NCBI GenBank assembly: GCA_020725865.1
Contig: DYEC01000001.1
Span: forward strand, 186,001-250,000
Reading direction: 5' to 3'
Length of the DNA: 64,000 bases
DNA from: Anaerolinea sp.
Lineage (GTDB): Bacteria > Chloroflexota > Anaerolineae > Anaerolineales > Anaerolineaceae
Shown here: one piece after another, positions 26,662 through 35,454 of the stretch
How positions within the stretch are numbered: the first letter of the stretch is position 1
How the letters are laid out: each line of letters begins with the position of its first letter
Program-made: the position numbers and the translations under genes
The notes under the pieces: generated by a model
What the model saw: the letters and a program-made list of their open reading frames with translations, nothing else
Told to the model about the DNA's origin: nothing
Databases searched by the model: none

Positions 26662-27918
26662 TCAGCCAGCCAGCTTCAGCAGGACTTCTTTGAACTGCTC
26701 AATCTCCGCCAGGGTGTTGTAATGAACCGCACCAACCCGTACCAATCCCCCAGATTCTTCCAAGCCCAACCGTTCGGTGACTGCCAAGGCGTAAAAGTTG
26801 CCGTCCCAGATATTGATCGAATGCTCCGCCATATACTTTGCTACCTGATGCGGGAGATACCCGCTTAACGTAAAAGAAAACGTGGGTACACGCAGGTCGA
26901 GACGGCTTAAATCGGCAGGCCCATATAGTTGGACACCGGGAATGGATTGTAATGTCTCCAGCAACGCCCGGCTGAGTTCAAATTCATACGCGCGAATCGC
27001 ACTCATTGCTTGTTTAAAGACCAGCCGCCGGCCAGAGAAAGTCCCGGTGAATAATTCGGCGTACTCGCTGCCAAAGGTCAACCCAATCCATTCCAGATAA
27101 TTCAGCGCACCAAGTAACCCGCTGATGCCCTCAAAGTTTCCAGTGCCAGTTTCAAATTTGCCGGGCGGCAAAGCTGGCGCCGGACGCACCCGGTAGGCAC
27201 GCAACCGCTCCAACAAATCATAACGACCATATAAGATGCCAAGATGTGGACCAAAAAATTTATAAGCCGAGCAAACCAGAAAATCACACTCCAAATCTTG
27301 GACGTCTATGGGACCGTGCGGAGCATATTGAACAGCATCCACATAGATCAGCGCACCTGCCTCATGAGCCATGCGAACCAATTTGCGTAGCGGATTAATC
27401 GTTCCCAGTGCATTGGAGGCATACCCAACAGCCACAAGACGTGGATGTTCTTCCAGCGCAGCCTGAAAGTCCACCAGATCCAACATCCCGTTTTCCGGGT
27501 CAAAATCCACCCAGCGAACCCGACAGCCTCGGTCTTCGGCCACTCGAAGCCAGGGTGAAATATTGGCATCATGATCCAGGCGTGTTATCACAAGTGTATC
27601 GCCTTCGCTGAATTCCTGTGCCAGTGCCCGGCTGATATGGAACGTCAGCGTCGTCATGTTGGCACCAAATACAATTTCATCAGGACTGGTGGCATTCAAA
27701 AAATCTGCCATCGCCAGTCTGGTTTCGTCCACGCGCCGGTCAGATTCAATACTAGTTGGAAATACCCCACCGTGATTGGCATTACATTCCACCAGATAAT
27801 TCTGGATCATCTCCAGACTATGGCGCACAATTTGTGTGCCGCCTGGGTTATCCAAAAAAACCGTTGGGTGACTTAAGGCAGGAAATTGACTGCGTATTTG
27901 GTCAAGACTCAAAACCAT
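26662..27918 (-). CDS. Class V aminotransferase, cysteine-desulfurase-like
   Basis: This 418-residue PLP enzyme of fold type I has F-G-A-N-M-T-T-L-T near residue 88, the aspartate that binds the PLP ring in Y-V-D-A-V-Q-Y, and the Schiff-base lysine in C-S-A-Y-K-F-F-G-P-H near 230. It resembles the CsdA-like 'cysteine desulfurase family' that includes isopenicillin-epimerase-like proteins. Without a Suf/Isc neighbour the substrate is uncertain. It follows the DUF gene at 27925 by six bases in the same direction. Confidence 0.82.
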   Translation of the reverse strand: MVLSLDQIRSQFPALSHPTVFLDNPGGTQIVRHSLEMIQNYLVECNANHGGVFPTSIESDRRVDETRLAMADFLNATSPDEIVFGANMTTLTFHISRALAQEFSEGDTLVITRLDHDANISPWLRVAEDRGCRVRWVDFDPENGMLDLVDFQAALEEHPRLVAVGYASNALGTINPLRKLVRMAHEAGALIYVDAVQYAPHGPIDVQDLECDFLVCSAYKFFGPHLGILYGRYDLLERLRAYRVRPAPALPPGKFETGTGNFEGISGLLGALNYLEWIGLTFGSEYAELFTGTFSGRRLVFKQAMSAIRAYEFELSRALLETLQSIPGVQLYGPADLSRLDLRVPTFSFTLSGYLPHQVAKYMAEHSINIWDGNFYALAVTERLGLEESGGLVRVGAVHYNTLAEIEQFKEVLLKLAG

Positions 27919-27924
27919 AGACGG

Positions 27925-28281
27925 TTATTCCACCGAACCTTCTTCCCTGTCATCGTCGTCAAAGTCATCTTCATCTAAGTCCGGCTCTCTACGCACCCAG
28001 AGCAACAACACGTGCCCATCTTGCGTTTCTAAAGAACGGGCAGCCAAGATAGGTGCGCTCTCTTCCAACCCCATTGGATTGCGATAATGCAGGTAAATAG
28101 AGTCTTGTTTACTCCAGGCGCGATGGCAACGTTCTACCAACGCAGGACCATTGAATGTGCGTAATTGTGTAACAGCCAGTTGATAGAGGGATGGTCCCTC
28201 ATTCAAGCCCAAAGCCCAACCATCCTCAATCGTTTGAAATGTGGGCGGTGGCCCCTCAATGATGGTAATGCGATCATCCAT
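27925..28281 (-). CDS. Conserved-looking hypothetical with acidic tail
   Basis: This 118-residue soluble protein is not recognised. It contains E-G-P-P-P-T-F-Q-T, N-E-G-P-S-L-Y-Q-L-A and R-C-H-R-A-W-S-K, and ends with a run of Asp/Glu. It is co-transcribed with the class V aminotransferase. A TG-G-TATGAT extended -10 lies ~40 bases upstream, and AGGA precedes the ATG. Confidence 0.6.
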   Translation of the reverse strand: MDDRITIIEGPPPTFQTIEDGWALGLNEGPSLYQLAVTQLRTFNGPALVERCHRAWSKQDSIYLHYRNPMGLEESAPILAARSLETQDGHVLLLWVRREPDLDEDDFDDDDREEGSVE

Positions 28282-28508
28282 AGTTACAGCATCCTTAATT
28301 TGTCATCATACCACAAACTAACCGACAAAGTTAAAAGTGTGCGAAAAGCATCTGATAAGCCTGCCAATCAAGCGAGTATTTTACCGCGATTTCTTACAAA
28401 ATATCTATCTTTTGCTAATCCAGCTCATACATCTGGCTGATAATATCATGCACAGATGTCAAACAAAACGATATAGCGAACTTAAGTAAATTCTGATGGA
28501 GGTGTGCC

Positions 28509-28922
28509 ATGACTTTTTATATGACCCGATTTCCGCGCCGCGCCCGACACATGATGGAACGTATGATGGAAAGCGATTGGCCCTTTGTTGAGCGTGAAGT
28601 AATCGTTCCGGTGGATGTCAAAGCTGGACAGGATGAATTTATTATTACCGCCTTGTTGCCTGGTGTCAAAGCAGAGGACCTCAATATACAGATCGTCAAT
28701 GAAACCGTCACGATTCAAGGCGAGATTAAAAATGAGCGTGAAGAGAACGCTTCTTATCTACTAATGGAACGTCCCAGCGGACGCTTCTGCCGCACACTCA
28801 CACTCCCAGTACCTCTGGATGCCAGCAAGACAGAAGCCAGTCTCAGCGATGGCGTGCTTACCCTGAGAGTTCCAAAAGCTGAGGAAGCCCGTCCAAAAAC
28901 CATCAAGGTTATCAGCAAGTAA
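28509..28922 (+). CDS. Small heat-shock protein Hsp20
   Basis: This 137-residue holdase chaperone has an alpha-crystallin domain (about residues 35-135). It carries V-P-V-D-V-K, A-L-L-P-G-V-K-A-E-D-L-N near the start of the domain, R-P-S-G-R-F-C-R-T-L-T-L-P, and L-S-D-G-V-L-T-L-R-V-P-K at the end. It prevents aggregation of unfolded proteins. AGGTG-rich sequence (GGAGGTG) precedes the ATG. No CIRCE element was seen in the 227 bases upstream. Confidence 0.93.
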   Translation: MTFYMTRFPRRARHMMERMMESDWPFVEREVIVPVDVKAGQDEFIITALLPGVKAEDLNIQIVNETVTIQGEIKNEREENASYLLMERPSGRFCRTLTLPVPLDASKTEASLSDGVLTLRVPKAEEARPKTIKVISK

Positions 28923-28946
28923 TTTTCTTGTACGTTGTGCAACACA

Positions 28947-28977
28947 ACAGGCGCTAAGTATTTTTCAGCGCCTGTTT
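28947..28977 (+). terminator. Intrinsic terminator after hsp20
   Basis: AACAGGCGCT and AGCGCCTGTT pair perfectly (10 bp) around an 11-base loop, followed by TTGTCTTTTTG. Confidence 0.9.
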
Positions 28978-29027
28978 TGTCTTTTTGTCAACTGGTCTGA
29001 GTATAAGGGACATTCAGGTCATCCCCA

Positions 29028-29894
29028 ATGGCTAGTGTCTACCTTCGTGATAAAAAAGCGTGTACAATTACTGATGTGAACGCGGATAGACTTTGGGAGA
29101 ATCTGATTGGACTACCCATTCCGGAAATCAAATGGTTTGACAGCATTGGCTCAACCAATGATGTGGCTCTCCAGTGGGCAGAAAAAGGTGCTCCAGATGG
29201 TGCATTGGTTGTTGCCGATCATCAAAGCGCCGGGCGGGGCCGCATGCAACGTCGGTGGATTACTCCAGCTGGTAGTGCGCTTGCATTCAGCCTGATCTTG
29301 CGCCCAAGAGATGATGAAATGATCCACCTGACGCACTTTTCCGGATTGGGAGCATTGTCGGTCAGTAAAGCTCTGGATGAGCTTGGTCTGAAAAGCGAAG
29401 TTAAATGGCCCAATGATGTTCTAATCGCCAGGAAAAAAACTGCCGGTGTGCTGGTTGAACTAGTCTGGCAAGCTGATCAGTTGCAGGCACTGGTCATCGG
29501 TATTGGTTTGAATGTTGCACCGGCTTCTATACCGCCCCCCCCCGAAGTGGTTTTTCCAGCCACCTGCGTTGAAACCATGCTGGGAAAAGAGATCAACCGT
29601 TGGGAACTGCTGGAATCTATCCTGAGACATATTTTTCTATTGCGACCGCGGCTGGGTGAAACAAGCTTTATGAAAGAATGGGAAGAGCGGCTGGCATTCT
29701 ATCGGGAATGGGTACAGGTGGAACAACCTGACCAGACTATCCTGGTTGGACAGGTAATAGGAATAGATGAGGAGGGCGGTCTTCGGCTGCTGACAGAAAA
29801 CCAAGATTTTATAGTCGTGACAGCCGGTGATGTACGCTTGCGCCCAATTGTTGGACAAAACCGTTGGTCGGAAACAGGAGGTAACCCATGTTAG
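29028..29894 (+). CDS. birA: Biotin-[acetyl-CoA-carboxylase] ligase, short form
   Basis: This 288-residue enzyme attaches biotin to carboxylase carrier domains. It has S-I-G-S-T-N-D near residue 42, the biotinyl-AMP loop Q-S-A-G-R-G-R-M-Q-R-R-W, K-W-P-N-D-V near 127 and G-I-G-L-N-V near 160, then a C-terminal SH3-like cap. There is no N-terminal helix-turn-helix, so it should not act as a repressor. The start is uncertain: no good ribosome-binding site precedes the ATG. Its end overlaps the next small gene by seven bases. Confidence 0.93.
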   Translation: MASVYLRDKKACTITDVNADRLWENLIGLPIPEIKWFDSIGSTNDVALQWAEKGAPDGALVVADHQSAGRGRMQRRWITPAGSALAFSLILRPRDDEMIHLTHFSGLGALSVSKALDELGLKSEVKWPNDVLIARKKTAGVLVELVWQADQLQALVIGIGLNVAPASIPPPPEVVFPATCVETMLGKEINRWELLESILRHIFLLRPRLGETSFMKEWEERLAFYREWVQVEQPDQTILVGQVIGIDEEGGLRLLTENQDFIVVTAGDVRLRPIVGQNRWSETGGNPC

Positions 29895-30106
29895 ACGATT
29901 TGCGTAGTTCGGCCGCTTCTTCTTTCTACGAGGAAGAACCAACGGAAAATGAAGAATTGCTTGAAAAAGAACGTCGCCGTCAGCGAGGCCCATTTTTGGG
30001 CATGACCGCCGCACAGCGATTTGTTCTTGTTCTGTTGCTGCTCATGATGACCTGTGTATTGGGCACTTTTTGTTTGCTTGTAACCGAAAAAATGGTCCTG
30101 TTTTAA
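29888..30106 (+). CDS. Small single-span membrane protein
   Basis: This 72-residue protein has a charged N-terminal half ([16 protein letters not shown]) and one hydrophobic helix (about residues 44-65). GGAGG precedes the ATG within the birA end. It overlaps birA upstream and gyrA (antiparallel) by four bases downstream. No family is recognised; it may anchor or regulate a membrane complex. Confidence 0.65.
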   Translation: MLDDLRSSAASSFYEEEPTENEELLEKERRRQRGPFLGMTAAQRFVLVLLLLMMTCVLGTFCLLVTEKMVLF

Positions 30107-32574
30107 CGTCCGCTATCCTTTCCACTCTCTTGCTGATCAGCCGCAGAAATGCGCGCCAGAGAAGCAACGCTGTCCCCTTTTGCCAGATCCATAAAATGAA
30201 TGCCGCGTGTGGTACGCCCGGTTGGGCTTATTGTTTTTACCTTCTGACGTAAAACCATGCCATTGGCAGAAATCACCGTAATCTCATCTTCCTCCTGAAC
30301 CACACGCGCCACCGCAATTTCCCCAATCTTGGGCAGGTTCTTTTGATCAATTGTTGCTACACCACCAGTTGCTCTGCCTTTGATTGGATATTCGCTCAAA
30401 GCGGTACGCTTGGCAAAGCCCTGAGTTGTGACCACCAGCAAATAACCTTCCGGCTCAACAACTTCCATTGCCGCCACACGATCCCCTTTTGCCAATCTAA
30501 TACCGGTCACTCCGGCTGCCTGGCGTCCCATCGAACGCACTTCATCCTCTGATATCCGTAAAGCCTGACCCTTTGCAGTAACCAGAACAATCTCATCTTT
30601 TCCAGTGGTAAGACGGACCCAACCAAGCTCATCACCTTCTTCCAGAGTGATGGCAACCAAACCGGCTGAACGTACGCTTATGAATTCTTCCAGCGCAACC
30701 CGTTTGATGCGTCCGTTTATGGTTGCCATTGTACAATATGATGCCGCCTCAAAATCCGGCACTGCCACCGCCGCAGTAATGCGTTCACCCTGATCCAGCG
30801 AAAGCAAATTGGTGATTGGGATACCACGATCTGAGCGATTTGCATCCGGTATCTGATACACTTTCTCGGAGTACACCTTTCCACGGTCGGAGAAGAACAG
30901 TAACGTATCCAGTGTGCGAGCGTGGGTGAGCATGAGAACCTCATCCTCCTCGCGCACGGTTTGTCCCATTACGCCGCGCCGCCCGCGTGCGGTGGTTCGG
31001 TAAGCATTCAATCCAACTCGCTTGATGTAACCACGTTGGGTAAAGCTGATAAGAACATCCTCATCTGCAACTAAATCAGCCTCGGTAAAATCTTCTCGAG
31101 CCTCTATCGCTATGGTTGTGCGGCGAGAATCACTATACTTCTGACTCAATTTCTGTAAATCTTCGCGAATCACACCCAATATCTTATGTGAATGGCTGAG
31201 TAAATCCTCCAGATACGCAATGCGCGCCAGCACCTCACGTTGCTCGTCCTCAATCTTTTGCCGCTCAAGCGCAGCCAGACGACGCAGCTGTAAGTCTAAA
31301 ATCGCCTGCGCCTGAATCTCGGTCAGCTTGAAGCGCTTCATAAGGCGCTCTCGCGCCTGTTCGGCATCTGGCGATTGGCGGATCGTCTGGATCACCTCGT
31401 CCAGATTCGCCAGTGCAATCATCAAACCTTCCAAAATATGCGCCCGGTGGCGTGCTTTTTCCAGCTCATACTGCGAGCGGCGGGTGATCACCTGAATGCG
31501 ATGATCAACAAAGATTTGCAAGGCGCGCTTGAGCGGGAGCAACCGCGGCTCACCCTCCACCAGCGCCAGCATGTGAACACCAAAGGTAGATTGCAGGGGT
31601 GTAAATTTATATAACTGATTCAAGACTTGGAGCGCCTGCGCTCCCTTTTTTAATTCGATCACAATGCGCATCCCATGCCGGTCGGATTCATCTCGTAGGT
31701 CGCTGATCGCGTCCAGCTTTCCTTCCCGCACCAGTTCGGCAATCCGCTCAATCAAACTGGTTTTATTAACCTGATAGGGTATTTCGGTGACAATAATGGC
31801 TGCCCTGCCTGAGCGCAGTTCCTTGATTTCTGCTCTTCCCCGCACCACCAGCCGTCCGCGTCCATTGGCATAAGCCTGCAGGATGCCTTCCTGACCGACA
31901 ATTACACCACCCGTTGGAAAATCCGGGCCGGGAACAAATTGCATCAAATCCTCAACTGTAACATCATCTAATTGATCATAGTGATCAATCAAGTAACAAA
32001 GGGCATCACTCAATTCTCGCAGGTTATGGGGCGGAATGTTTGTTGCCATGCCCACTGCAATACCCGATGAACCGTTCAGCAACAGATTAGGTAATCGGGC
32101 AGGCAACACTAGTGGTTCTTTCAGTGAAGCATCAAAGTTATCAACGAAATCAACGGTATCTTTATCAATATCTGCCAACATTTCTTCTGCCAGCTCATTC
32201 AAGCGTGCTTCGGTATAACGCATCGCTGCCGGGGCATCGCCGTCAATCGAGCCAAAATTACCCTGCCCGTCAACCAGTACGTAGCGCATTGAAAAATTTT
32301 GTGCCATGCGCGCCATCGCATCATAAACTGCCATATCTCCATGAGGATGATATTTACCCAACACCTCGCCAACAATGCGAGCAGACTTTTTGTAGGGTGA
32401 ATCTGCACGCAGTCCCATGTCATGCATGGCGTACAGGATGCGACGATGGACTGGTTTCAAGCCATCCCGCGCATCTGGCAGGGCGCGGGCAACAATCACG
32501 CTCATTGCGTAATCCAGATATGCCGAGCGCATCTGATGATCAATATCCACAGAATGGACAGTGCCGATTTCCAT
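30103..32574 (-). CDS. gyrA: DNA gyrase subunit A
   Basis: This 823-residue type II topoisomerase breakage-reunion subunit has [15 protein letters not shown] near residue 31, the QRDR segment [10 protein letters not shown], and the catalytic Tyr in A-A-M-R-Y-T. A coiled-coil gate follows and then a six-bladed C-terminal DNA-wrapping domain with a GyrA-box-like R-G-R-R-G-V-M-G. The position of E. coli Ser83 is Met (residue 81). AGGA precedes the ATG. A TATAAT lies at 32636-32631. ParC is the alternative, but the GyrA-box-like element favours GyrA. Confidence 0.95.
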   Translation of the reverse strand: MEIGTVHSVDIDHQMRSAYLDYAMSVIVARALPDARDGLKPVHRRILYAMHDMGLRADSPYKKSARIVGEVLGKYHPHGDMAVYDAMARMAQNFSMRYVLVDGQGNFGSIDGDAPAAMRYTEARLNELAEEMLADIDKDTVDFVDNFDASLKEPLVLPARLPNLLLNGSSGIAVGMATNIPPHNLRELSDALCYLIDHYDQLDDVTVEDLMQFVPGPDFPTGGVIVGQEGILQAYANGRGRLVVRGRAEIKELRSGRAAIIVTEIPYQVNKTSLIERIAELVREGKLDAISDLRDESDRHGMRIVIELKKGAQALQVLNQLYKFTPLQSTFGVHMLALVEGEPRLLPLKRALQIFVDHRIQVITRRSQYELEKARHRAHILEGLMIALANLDEVIQTIRQSPDAEQARERLMKRFKLTEIQAQAILDLQLRRLAALERQKIEDEQREVLARIAYLEDLLSHSHKILGVIREDLQKLSQKYSDSRRTTIAIEAREDFTEADLVADEDVLISFTQRGYIKRVGLNAYRTTARGRRGVMGQTVREEDEVLMLTHARTLDTLLFFSDRGKVYSEKVYQIPDANRSDRGIPITNLLSLDQGERITAAVAVPDFEAASYCTMATINGRIKRVALEEFISVRSAGLVAITLEEGDELGWVRLTTGKDEIVLVTAKGQALRISEDEVRSMGRQAAGVTGIRLAKGDRVAAMEVVEPEGYLLVVTTQGFAKRTALSEYPIKGRATGGVATIDQKNLPKIGEIAVARVVQEEDEITVISANGMVLRQKVKTISPTGRTTRGIHFMDLAKGDSVASLARISAADQQESGKDSGR

Positions 32575-32630
32575 GTGATTAATCCTGCTGTTGAATTTCT
32601 TCTGTTTCGCGACCTGGTCGCAACCCTCCG

Positions 32631-32636
32631 ATTATA
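32631..32636 (-). promoter_or_regulatory. Probable gyrA -10 box
   Basis: TATAAT on the minus strand ~57 bases before the gyrA ATG; the best -35 is TTGAGT at an unusually long 19-base spacing. An IS3-like remnant begins ~45 bases farther upstream. Confidence 0.5.
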
Positions 32637-32679
32637 CTTCAAACCCACGCTCAAAACTCAAACCGGACTACAAGGTTGG

Positions 32680-33240
32680 GCGTAGTGGACCCTAAAAACC
32701 GGACATCTTGCAACTGCGGCGACAGCCGTATGGGTATTGCATCAATCGCGAACGGGTGTAACGTCTGGCGCGGCATTAGGACTGCTGAGACCGGTCAAAC
32801 AGTGGAAAATACGCACCACGAACAGCGTTCACCTTTTCCGTCGTTATGAAAACCTGATCAAACTTCAACAGGCTGTTCGCCCAGATCTGATTTGGGTCAG
32901 CGATATTACAGATATCCGATTGAGGGATGAATTTATGTATCTGGCAGTTGTTCTGGACATATTCACTCATGCACCCCGCACGGGGCGCGCTCAGTGCAGG
33001 GGGAACCTGAGCTGTTCATCCGATCAGCAATTGAGTCTTGGAGTGCTGGAGACGGCTTTGCAGGAGCGTGTTCCTGAGATCTGCCACAGCGGACAGGGTG
33101 TCCAGTGCGCCAGCGGTGAGTACATCTATTTACTTAAGTCTTACCAGGTGCAAATCAGCGTGGCGGCGGTGAGCAAGGCAGAAGAAAACGGCTACGCCGA
33201 GCGGTTCATGTTCGTTCAATCTCTTGCTTGTTTTTCAACA
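32680..33240 (+). mobile_element. Degenerate IS3-family element remnant
   Basis: A stretch beginning near TGGACCC...CCGGACA, which resembles an IS3-type end, carries broken pieces of an OrfB integrase-type transposase. The right end is not identifiable. It lies between the gyrA promoter and the next gene cluster, the only stretch over 300 bases without an intact gene apart from the T-box. Confidence 0.75.
32711..33210 (+). pseudogene. IS3-family transposase (OrfB), broken
   Basis: A HTH_21-like piece (R-R-Q-P-Y-G-Y) in one frame is separated by a frameshift and stops from the catalytic core in another frame: L-L-R-P-V-K-Q-W, D-L-I-W-V-S-D-I-T, Y-L-A-V-V-L-D-I-F-T, H-S-G-Q-G-V-Q-C, E-N-G-Y-A-E-R-F. 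The first Asp and the final Glu of the DDE triad are present, but the second Asp is replaced by Gly in H-S-G-Q-G. There is also a short insertion after D-I-F-T, and the C-terminus is lost. It cannot be an active transposase. Confidence 0.85.
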
Positions 33241-33323
33241 CTCTCGATTATATTTATACAGAGTTTCTCTTATTTTACGAAAAACCCCGGGAGGAAGAAG
33301 GGCGCTGCAACGCTCTGGAATAT

Positions 33324-33356
33324 GTCAAAAATCACCACGAAGCGGTGATTTTTGAC
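33324..33356. terminator. Perfect 13-bp inverted repeat, terminator-like
   Basis: GTCAAAAATCACC and GGTGATTTTTGAC pair perfectly around a seven-base loop. It lies at the end of the transposase remnant and is either a terminator or a leftover of the element. Confidence 0.55.
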
Positions 33357-33452
33357 CATCCACAAAATGTGCAATGTATTTTATTATAAATGCGGAGACG
33401 GAAACTAACAGGACACCTCCAAACAGCTCGTCGCTGTCTCCTCCTTTGGCGA

Positions 33453-33498
33453 AAGCCTCTGCCGGGTTATCACTACTCACCACTCCCGGCAGAGGCTT
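33453..33498. terminator. Strong terminator hairpin beside the kinase operon
   Basis: AAGCCTCTGCCGGG and CCCGGCAGAGGCTT pair perfectly (14 bp) around an 18-base loop, followed on the plus strand by GTTTTAT. It starts ten bases beyond the kinase stop and could end transcription from either side, although the minus-strand T run is weak. Confidence 0.75.
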
Positions 33499-33507
33499 GT
33501 TTTATCG

Positions 33508-35433
33508 TTAGCTTTTCGCCAACGGCAATACAACTGTAAAAGTAGAACCCTTACCGACGGTTGAGTCTACCCAGACTCTGCCGCCGTGATTCTCAACGAT
33601 CGTCTTTACGATTGCCAGCCCTAAGCCAGTTCCCGGTGTACCTCTGGCAAGATTACTCCCACGGAAAAATTTATCAAAGACATATGGCAAATCAGATGCC
33701 GGTATACCAATACCATTATCCTGAAATTGGAGAATAACCTGCTCCTCTTCCACATCTCCGAGTATGGTAATGGTTCCATTGTCGGGTGTATATTTTATGG
33801 CGTTGTCCAGCAGATTGTCAATTACCTGCCGCATTTGTACCGGGTTTGCCAGAACAGTCGGTGAACCGTTTGAAAATTCAATTTCGACTCGGATGTTCTT
33901 ATGTCTTAATTGTGTAATCATCCCATCGACAGAATAATGGATGAGTTTGTCTAATTGAACATTTTCGCGTTGGGTATCGAGGCCGGCTTCAATTCTGCCG
34001 AGATTCAACATTTCGTTGACCAGAGAAGTAATGTTTTGAACACTGGTCTGAACACGCTGGATATATTCTCGCTGAGTCTCATTGATTGAGCCAACGCGCT
34101 CAATCAGCTCGATGTAGCCCATGATTGCTGTTAACGGTGAACGCAAGTCGTGTGAAATTGCTGAAACGAAATCACTTTTGATACGATCAATCTTTTTCAG
34201 ATAGGTAATGTCGTGCATGGAGATTGCCAGGCCGATGCCGGGGATCTCGGATACCCAACAATCGAATACTCGACCGTCTTCGGTGGTCAGCTCACTGTGC
34301 GCAGAGATGTCTTCACTCAAGTGGGTAATCAAGCTGACCAGATCAGCGTGGCGGATCACATCTGACAGTTTCTTTCCAGTGGCTGATTGCTCACCAAGCT
34401 GCAAGATGTTCCGGGCTGCCTGATTAACCAGAATAACTTTATGCTCTTTATCCAGAACAACAACACCATCCTGTATCTGAGTCAGGATACTTTCCAGGCG
34501 CTGACGTTCCTGATTTGTGTTGGAATACAGACGGGCATTGTCTACTGCAATCACGGCGAATTCGGCGATAGCGGAAAGCAGTTTGACATCTCTTTCCTTG
34601 AATGGCAATCGTTTCAAGCGGTTATCAACGCCGAGTACACCAAACACACGCCCGTGGATTTGCAAAGGTACGTAAATTAAACTGTGAACCAGATAGGCGG
34701 TTTTAATCTTTTGTGGGGTATTTTCATCAAGCAGAAAAGGCTGACCAGTTTGTATGACCTGGCTTACCAGACTATCCTTAATAGGCAAGCGGAAGGTGCG
34801 AATGAATTCATCCTGGAAATTGCGCGCCGCGCGCATGTAAAGCTCGCCAGTTTCCTCATCAATCAATAGCAGGCTGCCTTCTTCGGCGCCTGTTAGTTCG
34901 ACGGCGGCAGAGACGATTGCCGAGAAGACACCATCCAGATCCAGAGAACTGGTGATAGTTCTTCCCAAAGCGGCGATGGTTTCCAGCTCATCTACCCGGC
35001 GCTGCAGACTCGCTGTAGCGCGCTTGGCTTCGGTTAAGACCCATGTTTTTCGCTGGATGGCTTTTTCCAGACAATGCTGGACTGACCGGGTGACCTCATC
35101 TGCCCGCAATGGCAAGCACAAATAATCACTCACGCCCACGCGCATGGCTTTTTTGAGCAATTCCGGTGTGTCATTTTCGACAAAAAGAATGATGGGCGCT
35201 GTAGGAAAGCGGCGCACCAGCTCTGCTGCAAATTCTATTCCGCTGCTATCGATTAATCGTTCGCTGATGATAAAAAGATTGGGAGTGACGGTTTCAACTG
35301 CTTCCAGTGCCTGAGCACGGTCCTGGCATACTCTTACAATGTAATCACCGGTAGCCAGAACGCGCTCCACAAGAAACCGTACCTGCGGGTCTGAGATGAC
35401 AAGAATGATTTGATCTTTCGGAATAGAGTACAT
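33508..35433 (-). CDS. Sensor histidine kinase with pseudo-receiver, GAF and PAS domains
   Basis: This 641-residue soluble protein has a receiver-like domain (~8-125), GAF (~165-310), PAS (~320-400), HisKA with the phospho-acceptor His in A-I-S-H-D-L-R-S-P-L, and an HATPase with D-N-A-I-K-Y, D-N-G-I-G-I and G-T-G-L-G-L-A-I. The receiver has Ser57 where the phospho-accepting Asp should be (I-I-S-E-R), so it cannot be phosphorylated normally. The kinase core looks active. The ATG at 35433 follows GAGG. It starts 21 bases after the neighbouring kinase-like gene and is co-transcribed. Confidence 0.9.
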   Translation of the reverse strand: MYSIPKDQIILVISDPQVRFLVERVLATGDYIVRVCQDRAQALEAVETVTPNLFIISERLIDSSGIEFAAELVRRFPTAPIILFVENDTPELLKKAMRVGVSDYLCLPLRADEVTRSVQHCLEKAIQRKTWVLTEAKRATASLQRRVDELETIAALGRTITSSLDLDGVFSAIVSAAVELTGAEEGSLLLIDEETGELYMRAARNFQDEFIRTFRLPIKDSLVSQVIQTGQPFLLDENTPQKIKTAYLVHSLIYVPLQIHGRVFGVLGVDNRLKRLPFKERDVKLLSAIAEFAVIAVDNARLYSNTNQERQRLESILTQIQDGVVVLDKEHKVILVNQAARNILQLGEQSATGKKLSDVIRHADLVSLITHLSEDISAHSELTTEDGRVFDCWVSEIPGIGLAISMHDITYLKKIDRIKSDFVSAISHDLRSPLTAIMGYIELIERVGSINETQREYIQRVQTSVQNITSLVNEMLNLGRIEAGLDTQRENVQLDKLIHYSVDGMITQLRHKNIRVEIEFSNGSPTVLANPVQMRQVIDNLLDNAIKYTPDNGTITILGDVEEEQVILQFQDNGIGIPASDLPYVFDKFFRGSNLARGTPGTGLGLAIVKTIVENHGGRVWVDSTVGKGSTFTVVLPLAKS

Positions 35434-35454
35434 TTGCAAGCCTCAATAAAGTGA

